Assembly (NCBI RefSeq): GCF_028548395.1
Contig: NZ_JAQQLA010000004.1
Location: forward strand, 372,001-436,000
Source of the DNA: Vogesella indigofera
GTDB taxonomy: Bacteria > Pseudomonadota > Gammaproteobacteria > Burkholderiales > Chromobacteriaceae
Length of the DNA: 64,000 nt
Reading direction: 5' to 3'
Positions within the stretch are counted from its first letter, which is position 1, and each line of letters starts with the position of its first letter. The notes below the pieces were generated by a model. It had not been told where the DNA came from and did not search any database. It was given only the letters and a program-made list of their open reading frames with translations. This document shows positions 26,723-40,324 of this stretch, in pieces. Position numbers and translations under genes: made by a program.

Positions 26723-28612
26723 TCAGTCTTTCAGTACCTTGAGGCCGGCGGCCCCCAAGCCAAACTGGTACAGGATGCTGGTCCATTCCTTGAGGGACTG
26801 GGTCCAGTTGCTGCGCTCGATCTTTTCCGGCACCACCACGGCATCGCCCGGGTTGATGCGCTCTCCTCCCAGCCCGGCCAGCCAGCCGGTATTGCGGTTG
26901 CTACGCACGGTGCCGTCGGCGCGGATGACGTACATTTCATCCTTGTCGCCGCTGGCGGCGGTGCCGCCGGCCAGATCCAGGTAATCGTTTACGTTACGGC
27001 GTGGTTTGAAGATGAAGGTGTTTTGCTGGTACACCGCCCCCAGCACATCCACCGTGCCCGGCTTGCGCGGGATATAGATGCTGTCGCCGTCCTGCAGCGG
27101 GATATCGGGCAGGTTTTTCAGCTCAGCATGGCCATCGGGCAGTTCCAGGACGATGCGGCCGGTGGCCTGCACCGTACGCAGCCGCTGGGCCACGCGTTGC
27201 TGCCATTCCACTTCGGCGGTCAACGCCTCGATGTTTTCCTTGTTGGAAAGGCCGGAGAGGCGTCCGGAGGCGGAGCGTTCCACCTCTTTTTCGTAGCGGT
27301 CGGCCGCCTCGTTCAGCTTGGCCTGCTGGGCGACACGGACACTTTCCCGGTTCAGCTGGGTGGCAAACAGGTAACCGTCTTCACGCGGGCCGCCCAGCCG
27401 GGCGACCAGTTCACGCAACGTTTCGCCCTTGTTGATCTGGAACACGCCCGTCTGCTGAACCTCCCCCCCCACGCTGACAAATTCGCGCTCTTTCTGCGCC
27501 ACCACTGCCACGGCGCCGGGAGAGAACACCCGGTAAATGTCGGCAGGGGCCAGAGGCAGCGCCGCTAGGCTGGATTGCAGACGGCCTTTGTCGGCACCGA
27601 TTTCCGTCACGGCCTGGTAACGGTTGTCGATGTTCTTCTCAACGATGACCTGTTTGGGGGCTGCGGCGGAGTTCAGGCCGCCGGACCAGTTGATGATGTC
27701 GGCCAGCGTGGTTTGGCCTTTCATCTCGTAAATGGCCGGGTTTTTGACATCGCCGGTGAGGGCCACCAAGGGGCCGACCTCGGGGAGGAAGATCACGTCA
27801 CCGTCTTGCAACGGGATATCGTGGCTTTTGTCTCCCTTGACCAGCATGTCGTACAGGTCGAAATGGGTGACGACCTGGCCGCCACGCTTCACCTGGATGT
27901 CACGCATGGTACCGGTGCCGCTGGGGCCGCCGGAGGTAAACAGTGCGTTGAGCAGGGTGCTCATGGCGCTCAGCGTGTAGGTGCCGGGGCGCACGGCCTG
28001 CCCGACCACGTAGACCTGCACCGCGCGGGTTTGGGAGAGGCTGGCAGTCAACTCGAAGTTGGTGAAAATGCGGTTGACCGCTTTTTTTAGATGGCCTTGC
28101 AGGTCACGGTATTTCACACCGGCCACGTTGACCGACCCGACGCGGGGCAAATAGATGCTGCCGCTGCGGTCCACCGTCACGGTGAGGTCGATGTCCACCA
28201 TGCCCCAGCCGCGCACTTGCAGTTCATCCCCCGGTCCGATCACATAATCCGGGTTGACCTGCCCGGCTTCCAGCGGGGCAAAGGTGGTCGGCACACCGTG
28301 GAACAGGGATTGCCCAAACAGAGGGAGAGATGCACCTGTCACCTGGCTGATATAGCTGCTGAATGCACTACCTTGGCGCGCCAGGTCGGCCAGGCCGGGT
28401 ATCGACGGTGCGCTCGCCTTCACCACATTGGCCGTGACCGGTATGCCATTGCTGATACTGGGCAGGCCGCTGGCCGTCGAGACATCGTAACCCGGGGTCA
28501 GCATGGGGTTATTGGCCGGTAGAGTTGCCGCTGCCACGCTGCCGCTCAGCAGAGTGATGGAGACGGCATGGCAGATCTTGCGTATCGAGGTGCTCATGGG
28601 TGACTTGTGCAT
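26723..28612 (-). CDS. Wza/KpsD-like outer membrane polysaccharide export protein
   Basis: Periplasmic/outer membrane protein of 629 aa. A signal peptide (LLSGSVAAA) opens it. The Poly_export (PES) domain around residue 120-200 has DYVIGPGDELQVRGWG and VDRSGSIYLPRVG, and several SLBB domains follow with repeated LQDGDVIFLP and LQDGDSIYIPRKPG signatures. No lipobox cysteine is seen, unlike E. coli Wza, so it is closer to long KpsD/OtnA-type exporters. Its partner Wzz lies 51 nt downstream. The start may be the ATG at 28612 or one five codons later at 28597. Confidence 0.85.
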   Translation of the reverse strand: MHKSPMSTSIRKICHAVSITLLSGSVAAATLPANNPMLTPGYDVSTASGLPSISNGIPVTANVVKASAPSIPGLADLARQGSAFSSYISQVTGASLPLFGQSLFHGVPTTFAPLEAGQVNPDYVIGPGDELQVRGWGMVDIDLTVTVDRSGSIYLPRVGSVNVAGVKYRDLQGHLKKAVNRIFTNFELTASLSQTRAVQVYVVGQAVRPGTYTLSAMSTLLNALFTSGGPSGTGTMRDIQVKRGGQVVTHFDLYDMLVKGDKSHDIPLQDGDVIFLPEVGPLVALTGDVKNPAIYEMKGQTTLADIINWSGGLNSAAAPKQVIVEKNIDNRYQAVTEIGADKGRLQSSLAALPLAPADIYRVFSPGAVAVVAQKEREFVSVGGEVQQTGVFQINKGETLRELVARLGGPREDGYLFATQLNRESVRVAQQAKLNEAADRYEKEVERSASGRLSGLSNKENIEALTAEVEWQQRVAQRLRTVQATGRIVLELPDGHAELKNLPDIPLQDGDSIYIPRKPGTVDVLGAVYQQNTFIFKPRRNVNDYLDLAGGTAASGDKDEMYVIRADGTVRSNRNTGWLAGLGGERINPGDAVVVPEKIERSNWTQSLKEWTSILYQFGLGAAGLKVLKD

Positions 28613-28651
28613 TCGTATTAAACCTAGATTTGGAATCCTGTTTGTGGGCTA

Positions 28652-31480
28652 TCAGTAACTTTTCTTGACGGTAACGCCGATCTGGTCGGGCCCCAGATTC
28701 AGCCCGGTCTGATAGCGCCCTTCCTGGCGCTGGGCCTTCCACAACCATTTGCCAGCCGCATAGCCAAGCAAGCCACCGGCCACGGTATCGGAGAGCCAGT
28801 GTTGGCGTTGGGCAGTTCTGCCGAGCGAGGCTGCGGCGGCCACCCCATAAAGCCAAGGGGCGCCGTATTCCTCGGCAAAGGGCGTGGCCACGGCAAAGGC
28901 TACCGCCGCATGGTTGGATGGGAATGAGCTGTCGCTTCGGCTTTGACCTGCATGCTGTGTAGTCCAGTGCCCATTGTCGGCCTCGGGGCGGGAGCGGTTG
29001 ACCGCCTGCTTGATCAGCAGGCTGCTGCCGCCGGCTACCGCGGCTGATTGCAAAGCGATCAGCCCGGTGTTGCTGAGGCGGTCATCTCCCAGCATCATGG
29101 CCGCTCCCGCAGCCCCCACACCGAGCCAGGGTGCGATAGATGAAGCGGAATCCCAGCGCTTGAGCAGGCTGTTACCTTCATGATTGCTGATGAAGTTGCC
29201 CCAGCGTTTGTCGCTCAGGCTGGCCACGCCCACGGCACCGGCCACCAGCAGGCTGCCTTTGAGCAAGGCGGGCACTTCTGGCAGCGCGGCAGCGCTGTCA
29301 TCCAGCCGCAAGCGGACCCGGGGCCACGGGTTGTAGCGCTCCACAGGACGACTGATGGCAGGGTGTTCACTCTCGGACAGGTGCTCGGCAAAATTGCCGA
29401 GGCCGTCGAATGCCTGCACTTGTTGTTCGTCACCCTCGACAATGCCATACAGATCGCCCGGGCTCGCCACCATCTGGCCCACGTCCCGCGTCCATGGGGA
29501 CATGGAGAAACTCCCCTTGGAGCGGGAGTCGACCGTCAGCATGGCGTCCAGCGGGATCGAGAAGAAAATGCCTTTGTCGTGATACGGCGCCGTTAGCGTG
29601 CCGGGCGAGGTGATATCGTTACCGTTGGTGTAGGTGTACCAGGCTCCGATCTCGATGCCGGAACGGAAGCGACGTTTGAATTCGAGCCGGACGCCATTAT
29701 CCTTGGCCAGGAAGCGGCCGGCGCGCAGCGTGGCCGTGGTGCCGTAGGGCAGGCGGTAATGCAGCGAGGCCAGCGACGTTACCGTCTGGTAATCCCGCAT
29801 GCCAAACCAGCCATCTACGTCCCGCTGTCGGACGGCATCCACGCTTAGATCGGCCGCCCAGCGCTGGCCTGGCGGAACAAACAGCACCTGCCCGCCCACC
29901 CCGCTAAACATTTCTTCGTACAGGCCAGCCGAAGCCCGAGCGTACCAGTTGGTTGCCGGCTTGTAATACTGGCTGAGGACAGCCTTAAATAATTTGACCC
30001 GGTTCCCGCGCTTGTACTCAGCCACATCGGAGCGTACGTGCGGCAGCAGGCTGTTGGAGGCCTGGCTCACGTCACTGACGTCTTCCAATACCGTGGCGCC
30101 AATACCGGCATTCAGGTACACCCCCTCCCCGAGCCGGCGATCGATATTACTGGCCAGGCTGAGGTCATAGTGCAAGGCACCGCTGGGGTCATTGAAGTAA
30201 AAAGCCAGTTTGGGGGCAACCTTGAAGCGGTTGAGCAGCGAATCCTGCTTGCGCAGCTGAACGACGTCACCATCCTCCGACAGCAGTATGGACAACCCAG
30301 CCTCATCGGACAGGCCGGTGGCAAGAGGGCCTTTGTCTTCGCTGTGGGCGATGCGATCATGCGGGTTAGCGGAGCGGACCAGTACAAATTCCTTGAAGCG
30401 TTCGCGGCTGATCTTGCCGGCCAGATAGTCACTCAGCGCCGCCATGTCGAAAAATTCATAGGTGGCGACGGGTAGGTCAAGCTCGGTATAGGTGACCTTG
30501 ATGGTGCGGGTTTCGCGCGGAGCGTAATAGAGCGCGGTACGCACGGCACGCCCCACGGCTCTCCCGACATCGGAGATGCGGCTGTTGCCCAGATTCAGCG
30601 TCAGCGTGCCGCTGCGATAGGAAATGCTGATCAGGGTGTAGTCCTGCTTTTGCAGCACTCTTTGCAGCGCCTGAGCATGCTCCGGGTGGGTACGCCACTC
30701 TTCGGCACTGGGACGGACAGGAATCTCTTTCGGTGCGAAATAAGACGGCTCTTGAATCTTGGGCACGAATTCCCGCTCGTTGAGCGGGATATTCACCATG
30801 GCATTGAGGCTGCTGTGGCTACGCTGATAAGCCGCTTGCATGGAAAGCCAGCCCCAGCGGTATTCCACCCCGGCCTTGATGCCGGGAGTACGCTCTTTGG
30901 CAAAGGTTTCGCTCGCGCGGAAGTCTTTTTGATAATCGTTGGCGTCGTACTCGGCCAGTAGCGCCCAGTTCGGGTTCTGTGATGGAGTCCAGCGCACCCC
31001 TGCAAAGGGGCCGTCTATGCGGTTGGTACCGACACCGACTGTCGCCTCCACGTCGTCCAGCTTCTTGCTGGCGGTAACGTACTCTCCACGGAACCGGCCG
31101 GTACCAAACAAGTCGGTACGGCCGACTGCAATGGCGGGGGTGTATTCACCCTCCGGCAGCAATTGCAGCTTAGCATCGAACACCTTGTCTTTGTAACGGC
31201 CGTAGTTACCACCGTACTGCTGGTTATCAAAACCGGCGATGCCGGCAATACCGACATAACGCGCCGTCATCTGCAAGGCCGGCAGGATGGTGACTGACGT
31301 CCACAACGAGCTATAGGGCTTGTCGTAACTGTAACCGATGCTCCAGGTACCATCCTCTCCGGCATATGCACTTGGCATATTAATGTAGCCATCCTGGCCG
31401 GACAGGTTGGGGGTACCGAAAGCCAGCCGGCAGATCAGAAAAGGGATACTACTACTCAGAAGAGCAAACGATTTAGACAC
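28652..31480 (-). CDS. YjbH-like outer membrane protein fused to PAP2 phosphatase
   Basis: Protein of 942 aa. A signal peptide is followed by ~700 residues of the YjbH/WbfB family (GTPNLSGQDGYINMPSAYAG at the start, many alternating beta strands), thought to form barrels in the outer membrane and to take part in polysaccharide secretion. The last ~200 residues are a PAP2-type acid phosphatase with all three motifs: K824-x6-R831-P832, PSNH at 854-857, and R888-x5-H894-x3-D898. The start is GTG with no clear ribosome site. The operon places a YjbE-like gene upstream and wza/wzz downstream. The phosphatase might act on undecaprenyl pyrophosphate or on the glycan; that is a guess. Confidence 0.82.
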   Translation of the reverse strand: MSKSFALLSSSIPFLICRLAFGTPNLSGQDGYINMPSAYAGEDGTWSIGYSYDKPYSSLWTSVTILPALQMTARYVGIAGIAGFDNQQYGGNYGRYKDKVFDAKLQLLPEGEYTPAIAVGRTDLFGTGRFRGEYVTASKKLDDVEATVGVGTNRIDGPFAGVRWTPSQNPNWALLAEYDANDYQKDFRASETFAKERTPGIKAGVEYRWGWLSMQAAYQRSHSSLNAMVNIPLNEREFVPKIQEPSYFAPKEIPVRPSAEEWRTHPEHAQALQRVLQKQDYTLISISYRSGTLTLNLGNSRISDVGRAVGRAVRTALYYAPRETRTIKVTYTELDLPVATYEFFDMAALSDYLAGKISRERFKEFVLVRSANPHDRIAHSEDKGPLATGLSDEAGLSILLSEDGDVVQLRKQDSLLNRFKVAPKLAFYFNDPSGALHYDLSLASNIDRRLGEGVYLNAGIGATVLEDVSDVSQASNSLLPHVRSDVAEYKRGNRVKLFKAVLSQYYKPATNWYARASAGLYEEMFSGVGGQVLFVPPGQRWAADLSVDAVRQRDVDGWFGMRDYQTVTSLASLHYRLPYGTTATLRAGRFLAKDNGVRLEFKRRFRSGIEIGAWYTYTNGNDITSPGTLTAPYHDKGIFFSIPLDAMLTVDSRSKGSFSMSPWTRDVGQMVASPGDLYGIVEGDEQQVQAFDGLGNFAEHLSESEHPAISRPVERYNPWPRVRLRLDDSAAALPEVPALLKGSLLVAGAVGVASLSDKRWGNFISNHEGNSLLKRWDSASSIAPWLGVGAAGAAMMLGDDRLSNTGLIALQSAAVAGGSSLLIKQAVNRSRPEADNGHWTTQHAGQSRSDSSFPSNHAAVAFAVATPFAEEYGAPWLYGVAAAASLGRTAQRQHWLSDTVAGGLLGYAAGKWLWKAQRQEGRYQTGLNLGPDQIGVTVKKSY

Positions 31481-31506
31481 AGTGTTTTTTTATGAGAATT
31501 CAAATA

Positions 31507-31541
31507 AAGGCCAGATACCGGGAAAAACAGCATCTGGCCTT
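31507..31541 (-). terminator. Attenuator-like hairpin between yjbE-like and yjbH-PAP2
   Basis: Inverted repeat with 10-bp arms (31507-31516 and 31532-31541, AAGGCCAGAT/ATCTGGCCTT) and a 15-nt loop. On the - strand it is followed by TTATTTG, a weak T tract. It lies 19 nt past the yjbE-like stop, so it may stop most transcripts and let the small protein be made in excess over the large one. Confidence 0.6.
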
Positions 31542-31559
31542 GTTCAAGCCACTTCACGT

Positions 31560-31829
31560 TTAATGGTGGCTAGTGGAGGCGTGGGAGGTCGACGAATCGG
31601 AATTCGACGATACCGCCACAGCAGCGGCCACAGCAGCGCCGATAGCAGCGATCGTACCTACCGACAGCCCAGCAATGCCAGCAGTAGTACCAGCCGCACC
31701 AGCCGCAGCAGCAGAAGTGGTACCAGCTGCAGAGGAACCAGCAGCAGAGGTCGCCGCGGCTTCTTCAGCTGCAAAGGCTTGGCCTGTGAGCAGACCGGAA
31801 ATGAGGACCAACATCAGGGATTTTTTCAT
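31560..31829 (-). CDS. Small secreted Ala/Ser/Thr-rich protein, YjbE-like
   Basis: Protein of 89 aa. A clear signal peptide (KKSLMLVLISGLLTGQAFA, cut after AFA) precedes a low-complexity mature part rich in Ala, Ser, Thr and Gly with a hydrophobic centre and a His/Ser tail. Size, composition and place directly upstream of a yjbH homologue match YjbE of the yjbEFGH exopolysaccharide operon. The start at 31829 has CGGAG 9 nt upstream; the longer frame reaching 31907 has none. Function of the family is not established. Alternating GCA/GCT/GCG alanine codons make it repeat-like at DNA level. Confidence 0.72.
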   Translation of the reverse strand: MKKSLMLVLISGLLTGQAFAAEEAAATSAAGSSAAGTTSAAAAGAAGTTAGIAGLSVGTIAAIGAAVAAAVAVSSNSDSSTSHASTSHH

Positions 31830-31949
31830 CTTAAAAAGCTCCGTTTCTTGCAGACACTGAATACGAGACATGGTCAAGACCAGACTAACAGCCCCCATTT
31901 TAAGCAAAATCAGGGGGTTATAGTATAGCCAACGTCATATTACACGAAA

Positions 31950-31955
31950 ATTATA
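31950..31955 (-). promoter_or_regulatory. Candidate -10 of the yjbE-like operon
   Basis: TATAAT on the - strand, with TTAAAG 18 nt upstream as a weak -35. A second AT-rich option, TATACT, lies about 26 nt downstream. The transcript would have a leader of ~115 nt with an imperfect hairpin whose arms start and end in five C and five G (31892-31917). The stretch 31830-32060 holds no gene. Confidence 0.4.
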
Positions 31956-32060
31956 GGCAAATTAAATACTACTCTTTAATGGCCATGCAGGATACATTGA
32001 GCAATACCACTTTTATCCTCCAGCCCCAACCGCCTAGATAGCCTAATAATTTAGCTAAAA

Positions 32061-32078
32061 ACCCGTCTAACGACGGGT
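32061..32078 (-). terminator. gltBD terminator
   Basis: Stem ACCCGTC/GACGGGT (32061-32067 and 32072-32078) with a four-base loop. On the - strand it is followed directly by TTTTTA, about 32 nt after the gltD stop. Confidence 0.85.
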
Positions 32079-32110
32079 CTTCAACAAAACAAGATAGAAC
32101 AACTTTGGGC

Positions 32111-38052
<5,942 letters not shown>

Positions 38053-38071
38053 TCTAGGTCCCTGATTATAA

Positions 38072-38102
38072 TGTGTAGCGAATGGATTGATTCTAAGGTC
38101 AA
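38072..38102 (-). promoter_or_regulatory. Candidate gltB promoter
   Basis: On the - strand TTGACC (38097-38102) and TACACA (38072-38077) are 19 nt apart, about 20 nt before the gltB ATG. The -35 is good, the -10 and spacing are poor. The divergent 254-nt region to clsB at 38307 is AT-rich and must hold both promoters. Confidence 0.3.
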
Positions 38103-38306
38103 GATAGCTGACCTGCAACCGCTTTTTGTGCGACGCATTATCAACATAAAATCAACAACTTGAGTTGTTTTTATGCAAAAAAAATACAACGCAAACACCA
38201 CAAAAGTTTATGTTTAAGAGACATCAACATTCAAAAACACGACCAGACAAAGCCACGTCTGACACCCTACAAACTACTGTGTAATGTATACAAAACAGGA
38301 TAAGCG

Positions 38307-39788
38307 ATGAGCATGCGCGACGGCCGTCCCGCCCCGACGCCCAGCCTGTTCCGCCAGCTGGCGGAGCAGGCACTGGCACGCTCGGCCGGCGCCCCGCTGG
38401 TGGCCGGCAACCGCGTCGAACTGCTGTTCGACGCCGCGGCCAACTTTGCCGCCTGGCTGGACGCCATCGCTCAGGCCGAGCACTGCATCCTGGTCGAAAT
38501 GTACCTGTTCGCCGACGACGACTTCGGCCGCCAACTGCGCAGCGCGCTGCAGGACAAGGCACGGCAAGGCGTCAGGGTGTACCTGCTCTACGACTGGCTG
38601 GGCAGCTGGCGCGAACACTACCGCGGCTTTTTCAAGCCGCTGCTGCTGGCCGGCGCCCAGGTGCGGGTGTGGCAGCCGCCGTCGTTCGGCAAGGGCTTTC
38701 GCCTGCTGGGCCGCGACCACCGCAAGCTGATCGTGGTCGACGGCCACACCGCCTTCATCGGCGGGCTGTGCGCCAGCTCGCGCTGGAACGACTGGCGCGA
38801 TACCGGGCTGCGGCTGCAGGGACCGCTGCTGGACGATGCCGTCACCGCCTTTGCCGACAGCTGGCTGCACGCCGGCGACGGCGCGCTGCCGCCCGTCGCC
38901 ACCGACCGCAGCAGCCATGGCGAGGTCGCCGCGCGGCTGATCGCCACCACCCCGGCCACCGCCAACCTGATGCGGCTGGATCTGCTGATCGCCGGCTTTG
39001 CCCGGCGGCGGCTGTGGCTGACCGATGCCTACTTCATGGGCACCAGCACCTATCTCACCGCCTTGCAGCAGGCGGCGCGCGACGGCGTCGACGTGCGGCT
39101 ACTGGTGCCGCGCTCCAGTGACATCGGCTGGATCGCCACCGTGTCGCGCACGCTGTACCGGCCGCTGCTCAGCGCCGGGGTGCGGGTGTTCGAGTGGGAC
39201 GGCACCATGATCCACGCCAAGACCGCGGTCGCCGACAGCCGCTGGGCGCGCATCGGCTCCACCAATCTCAACGTCTCCAGCTGGCTGGCCAACCGCGAGC
39301 TGGACCTGGCGATCGAGGACGAGGCGCTGGCGCGGCAGATGGAAACCCGCTTCCTGCAGGACCTGGACCACGCCACCGAGATCGTGCTCAGCGGCCAGCA
39401 CCTGCGCCCGGCGCTGAAACACGCGCGCGGCGAGCGACGGCGACTGCCGGTGCGGCAGCAGGCGGTGGTCGGGGCCGCCGCCGCCGCACGCCAGGCGCTG
39501 CGCATCGGCGATGCCGTCGGCGCCGCGGTGCGCGGCACCCGCAACGTGGAGCAGAGCGAGGCCGCCTCCTTCCTCAGCATCGCGCTGACCCTGCTGGGCC
39601 TGACCCTGCTGGTGCTGCTGTTTCCGTGGCTGGCGGCGCTGCCGCTGGCGTTGCTGCTCGGTTTTGCCGGCGTCTCGGTGCTGCTGCGCGCCGCCACGCT
39701 GTACCGCCGCCGCTGGCAAAAAAAACAACACCCCGTCGTGCCCGCCAGGCCGGACAAGCCGCCGCCGGACGATGATGTTAAGCCTTGA
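38307..39788 (+). CDS. clsB: Cardiolipin synthase B-like phospholipase D family protein
   Basis: Protein of 493 aa with two HKD motifs, DHRKLIVVDGHTAFIGG (~residue 136) and IHAKTAVADSRWARIGSTN (~310), the catalytic pair of phospholipase D enzymes. N-terminal membrane helices of ClsA are missing, as in ClsB. A C-terminal pair of hydrophobic segments (~430-470) is followed by a basic, Pro-rich tail. It probably makes cardiolipin from phosphatidylglycerol (and perhaps phosphatidylethanolamine) at the inner membrane. AGGATAAG precedes the ATG. Divergent from gltB. Confidence 0.85.
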   Translation: MSMRDGRPAPTPSLFRQLAEQALARSAGAPLVAGNRVELLFDAAANFAAWLDAIAQAEHCILVEMYLFADDDFGRQLRSALQDKARQGVRVYLLYDWLGSWREHYRGFFKPLLLAGAQVRVWQPPSFGKGFRLLGRDHRKLIVVDGHTAFIGGLCASSRWNDWRDTGLRLQGPLLDDAVTAFADSWLHAGDGALPPVATDRSSHGEVAARLIATTPATANLMRLDLLIAGFARRRLWLTDAYFMGTSTYLTALQQAARDGVDVRLLVPRSSDIGWIATVSRTLYRPLLSAGVRVFEWDGTMIHAKTAVADSRWARIGSTNLNVSSWLANRELDLAIEDEALARQMETRFLQDLDHATEIVLSGQHLRPALKHARGERRRLPVRQQAVVGAAAAARQALRIGDAVGAAVRGTRNVEQSEAASFLSIALTLLGLTLLVLLFPWLAALPLALLLGFAGVSVLLRAATLYRRRWQKKQHPVVPARPDKPPPDDDVKP

Positions 39789-40324
39789 TTTTGCGATCAT
39801 CCGCCGCGCCCCGGCCAGCCTTGCCCGGCGCAGTATTACCGTGAAATGACAGCGACGGCGGGTGCGTGATACTGCTGTGCAACATCTGTGCCGCCATTGC
39901 CGCTACAATGCGCGCTTTCTTGGGTTATTCGAAGGTGTTTTCCGTTGCGGCCAACCTTGCGGGGCCACCCGGACGACAACACCCTAAGCCGGCAGACGTG
40001 AAGGCAAAGCAAGGCTTTGCCCAGTGCGGACCGCGGTGCAAAGCGCCCCTTTGCTCCGGCCTTGCCCCCGATTTCCATCGGGACGGCAAGACGGAAAAAC
40101 CACGCGCCTCAAGGCCAGCCATCCAGGGCGGCGGCATCACGTCGTACGTACAGAACTGTGCCCCAACGCGCACCGAGTGACACTTCCGGCCATGCCGCGA
40201 AGGCCGTAACAGGCGTTACAGGTGCCCGGGACTCCTCCTGCCCACGCGGGAAGCCCAAGCCTTCGTCTGCAGCCGCCTTGCGCATCACGGCAGTGTCCGA
40301 GTTAAAGCAACTAAGGACTCAGGT
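39789..40324 (+). other. Long gene-free leader of the decarboxylase gene
   Basis: A 536-nt GC-rich stretch with no convincing gene. It contains a full copy of the dispersed motif at 39946-39959 (TGCGGCCAACCTTG) and a series of short perfect stem-loops: 40003-40021 (8-bp arms, AAG loop), 40067-40082 (CCCGAT/ATCGGG, TTCC loop) and 40206-40219 (GTAAC/GTTAC, AGGC loop). The ribosome site AAGGACTCAGG precedes the ATG at 40325. It may be a structured 5' leader or an sRNA; no known riboswitch was recognised. Confidence 0.45.
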
